From Pithys albifrons albifrons (taxonomy: Eukaryota > Chordata > Aves > Passeriformes > Thamnophilidae): a stretch of 64,000 bases of DNA. The DNA is taken from positions 36,990,054-37,054,053 of the forward strand of contig NC_092460.1 in NCBI RefSeq assembly GCF_047495875.1, given 5' to 3'. Below, piece by piece: positions 12,441 through 64,000 of this stretch (position 1 is the first letter of the stretch; each line of letters begins with the position of its first letter). The notes under the pieces were generated by a model that saw only the letters and a list, made by a program, of their open reading frames with translations, searched no databases and was not told the DNA's origin. A program made the position numbers and the translations under genes.

Positions 12441-15400
12441 TGTTGTATCTTTGTGGCTACAAAGTACTGAAATAAGAAAGTAATCCTGATTTTGGCCATT
12501 AGTTTATTTTTCCTCTGCATACAGGGGAAATAAATCCTATTAATTTCTCACAAAAGAAAAATTAAAATCTTAATAAAGGTGTTTAGTGCCATTTATTATA
12601 AGTGCCCAGACAAGTACTACTTCTGTGTGTTGGTTATGTGTCTGCGTATGTTTTTACATTGAATATATGTTACTTATGCCTATCTGCATAAGCATGGTCT
12701 TATTCAGAAATCGATCAATAAGTGATGAATTCTAAACTGAAGATTCCAGCACTAGTTAGCAATCACTGAAAATGGATTCTTGTCTTATCCAGTCAAAGAA
12801 GCAAGGATTCTTGATTGCTTTCTTCTTCTGGGAAACACTTGAACCAGCAGATCTGCATTATGGCTACATCCATTCAATGTACATTCAGAACTTTAGAGGG
12901 GAAGATTGTCTATCTCACTCACTGCCTGTCATTAAATGCCAAGCCCAGACCTCCTAATGCTATATTCTCCATCTCACAATTCCCTCTTCCCCACCCTCTC
13001 CAGTCAGATGTGAAGCTGCTCTCACTTGTAAGTACAGGAGTAGGAAACTTGTTAAAAGGTCTTTGAAATTCCTGTTTAAAAATTAGTCACTGTTTTTTCT
13101 CATGGAAATTATCCAATTCCATTAAAAGCATTGTGGTGGTAACCTGCACCTCTATTCCCCTGCTAGTTACCAAAATAGGAAGCCAATATTTATCTTCTCG
13201 GCAAGCTTATTCTAGCATTCAGCATATAGTTTGCTTTTGCCCAGAAAGCAGCATCAGCTCTGAGACTTTTCTGAGTTTGTGGAGTTTGGCATGCCAGGGT
13301 CTCAGAGGAAGGACCCATGTTTCATCTCTGAGGGAAAAGAGGTGGCTTCATAGTTGGGTTTTTATTGAAGCTGGATTTCTCTGTGGTTGTTGTTTAGAAA
13401 GAGCCAGACAAGTTTTAATGTGGTCAGTGTGCTCAAAGGCATCTTTGGAGATACTCGGGGCAGTGGGGTGGGGGTGGGGTGGGGGGGAGGAAACCTCTTC
13501 CATATAATGAAGGGATAAACAGAATAACCTGGGATCTGTTTGTTTCTGTCTTTTTTCATAGTTTCTAAATCAGCTATAAGGACTTAACAATCCAGTACAA
13601 CTTGAGTTGTATTTTACCCTTTAACTTTGCTGAACTATCTTTATGATTTCTTTGTTACAGTCTGTAACAGTCTGGGGCCAAGGCAGATTATTACACTTTT
13701 TGCTGACATTTCCTTGGTGGTTTAAAGCACTGCAGGGAGATTCACCCTTATGCTGTGCAGTTTTTAAATTTTCAGTTAATTGGGAGTTATAAGAAATCAA
13801 AAGGAGATCTCATTTGAGGTTCCTCCAGTGAAAATGTTTCCTTCAAAATATTCAGTGGTTTAACTGAAAACAGTAGTAAAATGCAGTGTTTCATTCAAAA
13901 TGTTTTCTTTAGGATTTGAGCAGTGAAGCTTATTTTTTAATACTAATTTTTTAATACTTTCATGTGATACATGAAAGATGTCTGAGAAGGAAACAACTGT
14001 TTTTTAAATGGCAAAAAAAATGCCTTATTAGATGTTTGATAAAGTAGGGACTACTTTGCTATTTTGCTATGAACAGTCTGCCTTTATAACTGTGTGGAGG
14101 GAGAGAGTTCTAGCAGTGTATATTCCCTCAGCAGTTTTATGCTTTCAGAGCACAAACTTTTTAACGTCAGCAAGGCACTTCTTCCCACTCCTTTAGGCTG
14201 CTTGTTCCTTTGGGATGACGTGAGGGGAGTAAACCACTGTGGAACCTCACATTTAATTCAGAAAGAACACTTCTAACCAGTACTGATTTATGGAGCAGTT
14301 TACTTACCATCTAGCAATCCAAATGTTAAACAGTGCTTTATTCAGAGAGATTGTGATCTAAAAGTGAGATTTTATACATATTTGTATTGCTCCAAATATT
14401 TTGCTGTATAAATATTGGTAGGTTTGGAGGTGTCTGGGAGATGAGTACAGACTTCCATGATTGATGCATGCAGAAATCAATGGTTTATGAGGCAGGACAT
14501 ACCCAAAATGATATGATATTTGAAATGTGCAGAGCTCCCAGTGACTTCGAGTGTATTCATCAGTGTTTGTGAATCTCTAAAAGCATCTCTTTTAAGTGCT
14601 TTGCTGACAGTAACATCAGTATTTCAATAATTTAAGGGAACAAGCAAAAATAACTGTAAGATGTGAATTAAGGCTTTCTAATTTGGAAACCTGTAAATCA
14701 CAGAATTTTTACTTTGTTTCTATTGTGAAGGCGTTTTGAGTTTTCAGCTTTTTAGGTCATATATAGAAGCAAGGTATAGCTTGAATACCATGCCCTTGTC
14801 CAAGCATGTATCTCCACTCAGTTTCCTGGACTGTGTCTCATGCATAAGGGAATCATGATTATGAATAGCCAAACTACTGCTTTATAGGAGCCCAGGGTTT
14901 TTATTATATTTTCCCTCAACTGTGAAGTCTGTGTAGTGTCTAAAACAGCCCTGTATAAGGACTGAGTCTGATATAGCAAGACTACTTGAGGGAATACTTC
15001 CATGCTCAGCTTTTGCATACTTCCCAACAGCATTATGTATGGAAGTGTATTGGGTTCTGTATTTCAATATTTCACAAACATGTTGAATTTCTACTGTGTC
15101 TATGTTAATTTTCTGCTAGTAAGTGCCTATTTAACTGTCTTTGGCTCTCCTGTATCTTCTTTCAGTTTCTCTGCGTTGCTTAGTTTGCAACTCTGGCCTT
15201 CAACTACTCCCTCAGCCTTCAGACCAAAATGAGTAACAAGATACTAGTCTGTGCTTGTACTCTTTGATAATTTTTTTAGTTTAAAAGAGGAGATGAAAAA
15301 AATAGGGATCCTTTCAAGATGTTTCCCAGCCACTGCAGCAGAAAAGCTCAACCCAGCCTGATCCTATGCACATCAAAAGCACTAACATCATTATCCTCTC

Positions 15401-17040
15401 ACAAGAAGGGGCTGAAAGTAACAGCTCTTGCTGTGTTAGTGAAACTACAGTTTTCACACAAGCCCTTTAAAAAGTTAGAAGTGGGAGGGGTCTGACACTG
15501 CGGTTAATGAATAGAGGGAGGAAAGGGCCATTTTGATTATTTGGCAGGGGAAATTTTCTTCTTTTGATGGAGGAAAAAACCCAGTAAAATGAAGTAAGGC
15601 ATAAGTAAGGCTTCCCAACCTGTTCTTAATCCTTGTGTAAGGTTTGAAGGAAAGAGTTCTGAAGACCCAAGGATGTCAGGGCTCACTGCACAGGACATGT
15701 TAAAACATTTCCACACATGGCCCTAAATACTTGCACTTCTAAATGCTGTTCTTAGGTTTACTTGTTTGTTCCTTGCATGGCAGCACACACAGTATGAGGC
15801 AACAAGAAGAAAACCTGGTCTGGTTTCAAATAATGGTCACTCCCTTTGCAGAGCTGCTTTTACAGCCATCTGAGTCAGTAGATGCTATAAGAGCAGCAGA
15901 TCAATACAGAGCATCAACAGTGTCAGCACAGCTATGGATGTGAAACCCTTAATTCCAAAAACCTATTCCAAAACTGAAGCTTCAGGTAGCTTTACAGCTG
16001 CAATGACTTGAGAGTTTTATTTTGACAGATGCTGGAAACAATATTAACATGCAGCATGAGTCCAAAACATTCTTTAGACTTCTTTTGACAAGGTAAAACC
16101 AAAAATATGACATGTCAATTCAGGCTAAAAGGCTCTGCATGAGTCTTCTGAACCACAGTGTCTTCCAGACTTGTTTGTTGCTTTACTGACATTCTTGAAC
16201 ACTGGGAGTTACGGTTTCCACTGTCATCCCAACATGCCTACTTATGCAGTTTTGCATACTTTGTGTGGTAGGAAAAGGTATGTTTCTGAAGGAGTTTTTG
16301 TTGTAATTGGTTTTGTGATTAAGTAGCTGTTAAAGGCAAAATATACACTTATTACTGTGCAAATGAACTATTTTTTACATGCATTCAAAAACTGTCTAGT
16401 AAATTCAGGCTATTCAGGCAGTGCTGTTTGCAACAATGTGATTTTGGCATCTTTGCAGCAATCTTGTACAGCCAGCTCACACTGTTATATTTTGTGGGCA
16501 CATGAATGATTTAGAAGTAACGTGCTTACTCTGGTCTGTGATACAGAATAAATGTAGACTCAATGGGCAATGGCCAGCAGGAGTGAGGAGGTTTTTTTTC
16601 CCCCCTGCAAGTTCTCTAGAGGGATGCGAACATATTTTCTGATTAAATATGTAATGAAACTCTGAAATACATTTTTTAAAAAAGCGTGGAGGCAAGGTCT
16701 AAATGGTCAAATGCTCATTTATAATTCTGTCTTCTGTTCACATTAAGCCAGACAAATCTTTGCTATTCCTACTGCAATGGTTGGCCCTCCAGCTGTGGCA
16801 TGCCAGTGAAATGAGAGAGAAGTGTGTATCGTTGAAGCCTTTCTTGTTAACAACCTACTTTCTGAAGATGGTACATCCCTCTCTATGCATCACACATGGA
16901 GAAACAGCATCTCTGGTTTAGGACTGGGATTAAGTATTAGATTAGATGCATGGAAACAGAAGGAGGGAAAATGAATATCATACCCATTTAGTAATGAGAG
17001 CTAGAGTCATGTTTCTTTAGTACCTTTCACAAGGACCTGT
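12441..17040. other. Intergenic region between convergent EPS8 and PTPRO
   Basis: This 4.6-kb spacer separates the two 3' ends. I saw no conserved coding exon, tRNA or recognisable transposon. A G-rich run at 13457-13491 (gggg/ggggg tracts) could form a quadruplex and lies in a typical place for transcription termination. The short open frames here have no family features. Confidence 0.6.
13457..13491 (+). promoter_or_regulatory. G-rich tract in the intergenic spacer
   Basis: Tracts of 4-7 G (gGGGcagtGGGGtGGGGGtGGGGtGGGGGGG) lie on the plus strand about 1 kb beyond the EPS8 polyadenylation signal. G-tracts downstream of poly(A) sites can act as pause or termination sites. No function is shown by sequence alone. 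Confidence 0.4.
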
Positions 17041-17046
17041 TTTATT
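17041..17046 (-). terminator. PTPRO: Candidate PTPRO polyadenylation signal
   Basis: AATAAA on the minus strand (plus strand tttatt), the first canonical hexamer after the stop codon. It faces the EPS8 signal at 12413, leaving a 4.6-kb gap. Confidence 0.35.
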
Positions 17047-19778
17047 TGTGGTTTATGTTATGCAGATTTGCATATTTATGTATGGGATAGTTTGAAAGAA
17101 GTTTTGCATGGTAACCAATACAATGTCGATGCAGATATTAAAGAAGTATACACCTGTTAGTGGAATAACTTTGGAAGAAAAAAAGAGGAGTATCAGCTGA
17201 AGGAGATTACTAGGCTCCTGGAAGTAGCTGAGCTACTGAACTACTCTCTGGTACTCTGCCAGGTGGCAGCAGACCCTGGAATGAATGACATAAAAAGCAT
17301 ATGGATGTATGTTTGCTGTTTTGCTGACAGTGACTTCTTCACAGGTAAGCAATCCAGTGTGTTTACTTTCAGTTCAAGTTTGTTTTGTTTACAATGAGTA
17401 CCATTGCTGCTGACTTCCAATGAGGTGGCACAAAGCAACAGGTTACAGAAATGCCATCAACATCCATTCTGACAGCATCCATGTCACAATACACAATGAT
17501 GTACTGGAATTATACAAAGACAAAAAAAAAAAAAGAAAAAGAATATATATAGCTAATTATTCTGACTAGAACTGAAACTGACAGCCACAAAGAAAAGAGC
17601 CCCCCACCCTGACCCCAAAGCCCCTGCAGGAATCCATACTGACGCTTTGGCAGCCTTGTAGCAATAAAGCAATAGCCCAAAAGTCCTTCACATGCCAAAA
17701 CCTTGTTTTCATAACATCATAAATACCTGGTTCAGAAAGCACTTTTTTCTCTTTCTGCTCCACCCCTTCAACCTGAGCCAGCTTCATGTTTTTACACTGG
17801 GTTAATAATTCTCAAAAATAATAAACAAATGAGAGGTATAGGCACCATAGACTGCTCAATGAGTTAAATGCTGTAGTAGATATGCTAAGATATCCCAGCT
17901 TCAAACTCACTTGCTCTGTGATTAGATTGATCTAAAACAAGAGCCTGATCAATGGCATTACTGAAAAGGCTGGCAAAAAGAGCAATCCCTCTGCTTAATT
18001 AGCAGCATAGTCAAGAACCAAAGCCACCTCATCTCTGTGTTGGCTGCCGGCTTCATGGTTTGGATTTCTGCTCGTCAGTCCATTCCTCAGGTCTTGTGCT
18101 CCCCCCAAGCCCCACGTCCATTAGTGCTATAAGGAAACAGTCAAATTCATGTACCCAGCAACACCCCCCGCCCTCCCATCCCCTTTTCACAATCTCCAGA
18201 TTTCTTCATGTATGTTCATGCCTTGCTATTCACTAATGAGGTATTATTAGATACTAACAATGCCTGTTCTCCTAGGGACATTAGCACTGACCAGTGACAT
18301 GTGAAGAAAGCTCTTCAGTCAACCATTAAAAAAATATTGCACTTACTTTAACCTTAAGCCCAAGCTGCACAGCAAAAAATTTTAAAAAATCAAAGAAATT
18401 AACCCCCAATGCTCTGGAACAATCTCGTATGCACAATAGTGTCTTTTCCTTCATGTTGTTCAGTTGAATTTGGTCCAGTATTTAAAAAAAAGTCCAGAAA
18501 TTAAACAGTTCAAAAGACACCGCAGGCTTGTTAAGGCTTTGTCTCCCCAGTGCTTCAGAAAGGTAAAAGTTTTTTTCATTGCTCGTGTACTGCAAAGCAG
18601 CAATCTCTTATGGCACAACACCTGGCCGCTCAAACCATCAACACAAAAAAAATCAGAAGCAAGGGAAGATGGGTGTGCTTCATGGTCTCACCTAGAACCA
18701 AACAAACAGAATGCTTTAGAAATAAGAAAAGGAAATAAATACAGTTCTTGGCATTTGTTTTTACTGACCCTACATACAGGCTGAGGTGGCAGCCCACCTG
18801 TACAAGGCAGCTGGGTTCTGGGACTCAGATTAGACAAGTAAACTGCCTAAACATTAGAGAAAGTGAGGCAAACTGGGGCTCGTTTACAGGCAGGGGAATG
18901 ATGGTCACAGAGGTTAATAACAGCACATAATAGACACACAGTGGACAGAGCTGGTGGTGGTGCCCTCAGCCCAGCTCTCCCCCAGCTATTTGAGGAACCA
19001 AAGTGTGCTGAAAGACTGCAGCTTCCTGCTCCACACAAAAGTGACTATTACAGTTATGGCTCATTATTACTGCCACCTACTGAACCAAAGCTCAGTGGCA
19101 GGAAGAGCAGTGACATACATCCTCATAGTTTGTCCTCAACAGCAAACCTCTTGCTAGACCACAGCCAAGTGCTTTGCTCTGCAGATGGGGACTGGGCTGG
19201 GCCAGTTGCATACAGCAGGTCAGGCACAAGGCCTGTGTAGAAAAGCAAGGTGGTCACTTTGCTTATGCTAGTGGAGGTAGTAGCATGAGACCCTGCTGGT
19301 TCCCTGGTTCTAGATTTATGAAAAAATTTCCCCAGCATTTCATGTCAGAGCTTTTTAGTTACCCTTTCGCCCTCCAGCAGAGCATCCCCAAAACTCCGCT
19401 GGCCATGGTAAACTGGAATTTGGTTAAGTTGAGCTCAGAATAACTGAAGATATTAAAGTAAGCCCTCCTCTCCTTTAAGCTTTGTAAGGAGTGTTAGGAG
19501 AGGTTGCAGGGAATGGTTAGATGCCTCACTCAGGAGTTCTGGATTCTCTGTGAATAACAAGTGAGCCCATATACTCTTCCACTGCCATGGAAAGTATAAG
19601 GGAACAGGCTACATGGATTTTCCATGCACTCTCCATGTGAACATCAGAGGGAAATAAGGCTTGGAAAGCTCCTGAAACAAACATCTGTGATGCTGGCTGC
19701 TGCTAAGCAGCTGGGATGCGAAGCTGTGGACATGGCACAGGGCTGGGCTTGCCTTGAATTACCACCTGTGACTCTGAA
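17041..19778 (-). other. PTPRO: PTPRO 3' UTR, extent uncertain
   Basis: Sequence downstream of the PTPRO stop. The only canonical minus-strand AATAAA found between 17000 and 19778 is at 17041-17046 (tttatt on plus), which would give a 2.7-kb UTR. An earlier non-canonical site cannot be excluded. No coding similarity was seen. The short open frames in this stretch are unsupported. Confidence 0.35.
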
Positions 19779-62741
<42,963 letters not shown>

Positions 62742-64000
62742 CTATATAAACCAGAAATTATAGTTAGTAATGTGTATGTGTTATCAGTTTCACTTTATTT
62801 TAAAACAATACCTTCCCTTAATCAAGTTCTACATATTCTGGTTTGTTCCTTACTTTAATTCCCAAGAGCTCCCTTGTCACAAGCAATTGAATACCATTTT
62901 TTTAGCATTTGTACTCCAGTTTAAAACTGCTTTTGCAGAAATGACTACAGACCACTTGGTGTTGGCTGTTCAGCTTGAGATAAAGTACAGAGCTTGCTTT
63001 TTCTTAAATGAGAGTTCCATTTTACTTTGAAAATCAGGATGCTTAGGAGATATTTCAAGATGCTCAAAAGCAAAACCATCAAAAGCCGTAACACCACAAG
63101 AAAGAACATTTTTTATCTTTAACCCTCCTTCCCTGGGGGACCTAAAGGTTCTGTCATGTATTGCTATTATTGCCTCACAGATGGTGACAGTGAGAAAGAA
63201 GAATCAAGTGATTTGAAAAACGTCCCGTAAGGGTCAAGTTCTGCAACCTGTACTGGTCTGGAGGGCAATTATTCTTCATTACTTAACTAAGGCAACTTAA
63301 GTAAGTACATTGCTAACCTTTGCAACAGTTGCAGAGCCCTGACTATTGCACACCAGGTCAGAACTGAGACCAGCACCCAGATTACTTCAGCCCATCTTAG
63401 CACATGATCACTTTTATCTTTTTAAATCATTTACAATGCCTTTTCTTTGCTTTCTCCAAAGTGCTAATACTCACACAGTGAAAGTGAGCCTTAGGATAAA
63501 CATGGGGAGAATGGAACACTTTTTAAACTGGATTTTATTTTATTTGAATTTCATTCATCATTAACACCCACTGATAATTTCACAGAACCAATTTTTTTTG
63601 CAGTTCTAGTATTTTAATGTCAAATTCAATATCCTTTTATGAAATGAAAACTCATACAACTGTTGTGTTAGTGCATAAAAACTTCCACTTTATAATAATA
63701 AACCTATGAGATGTTCTGTTTAGAAACCGATTGCCATTTTGAGTTTAGCAAGACACTTCTATGGATGTGAGCCTACATGAAAGCAGAGAAAATGAAGGAA
63801 CTTACTTTGGGAATACATGACTTTACTTTCTCAAATAAAAATAGAATTTTGTAGTTTTTTTGAACTACAGTGAGAAAGAAAATCAAAAGCATTTGCAAAA
63901 CTTGTTCCAAGAGAGAAACTTTAATAATAAACCATATAAATATATTTCACTATCTTTTTACTGTACTGAAATATACCATACTTCTAAAATTTTTATTCAG
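62742..64000 (-). other. PTPRO intron (5' part cut by window edge)
   Basis: Intron upstream of the first mapped PTPRO exon. Nothing was recognised. The remaining N-terminal PTPRO exons must lie beyond 64000. Confidence 0.6.

Noticed and set aside
13133..13507. 124-codon plus-strand ORF in the intergenic spacer
   Set aside because: The composition is erratic and the end is a G-rich low-complexity translation. No family resemblance.

Overview
This is vertebrate nuclear DNA, almost certainly from a bird. It has long AT-rich introns, canonical GT-AG exons, no operons, and several copies of CR1, the dominant avian LINE. One copy keeps most of its endonuclease and reverse transcriptase reading frame. 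The window carries the ends of two genes that converge tail to tail. This is the same neighbourhood as human 12p12.3, where PTPRO and EPS8 also converge.

Positions 1-12440 (+ strand) hold the last four coding exons and the 3' UTR of EPS8 (epidermal growth factor receptor kinase substrate 8). They encode the C-terminal 220 residues: the proline-rich linker and the actin-binding effector domain, ending at TAA 11300-11302. A strong AATAAA lies at 12413.

Positions about 12440-17040 are intergenic. No gene is recognisable there.

Positions about 17041-64000 (- strand) hold the 3' half of PTPRO (receptor-type tyrosine phosphatase O, GLEPP1). Eighteen exons were mapped to the base and every junction stays in frame (687 complete codons plus a split first codon). 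In transcript order they encode the last three fibronectin type III repeats, the transmembrane helix, a juxtamembrane region with an 84-nt exon matching the cassette spliced in human PTPRO, and one complete PTP domain ([14 protein letters not shown] loop, [10 protein letters not shown]-loop). The protein ends in an [14 protein letters not shown] tail with stop at 19779-19781. An ATG in a strong Kozak context at 45860-45858 would give proteins of exactly 405 or 377 residues, the sizes of the truncated PTPROt/PTP-oc forms known in mammals.

Other content includes five CR1 copies or fragments, two LTR-like segments, a 430-bp degenerate minisatellite made of AGGTCA half-sites at 10-bp spacing (making DR4 pairs) next to a catalytic exon, CA/TG and G-rich tracts, and AT-rich intronic stretches that may be conserved noncoding elements. 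I saw no unprecedented multi-gene system. The most interesting items are regulatory: the cassette exon, the internal start and the DR4 array.
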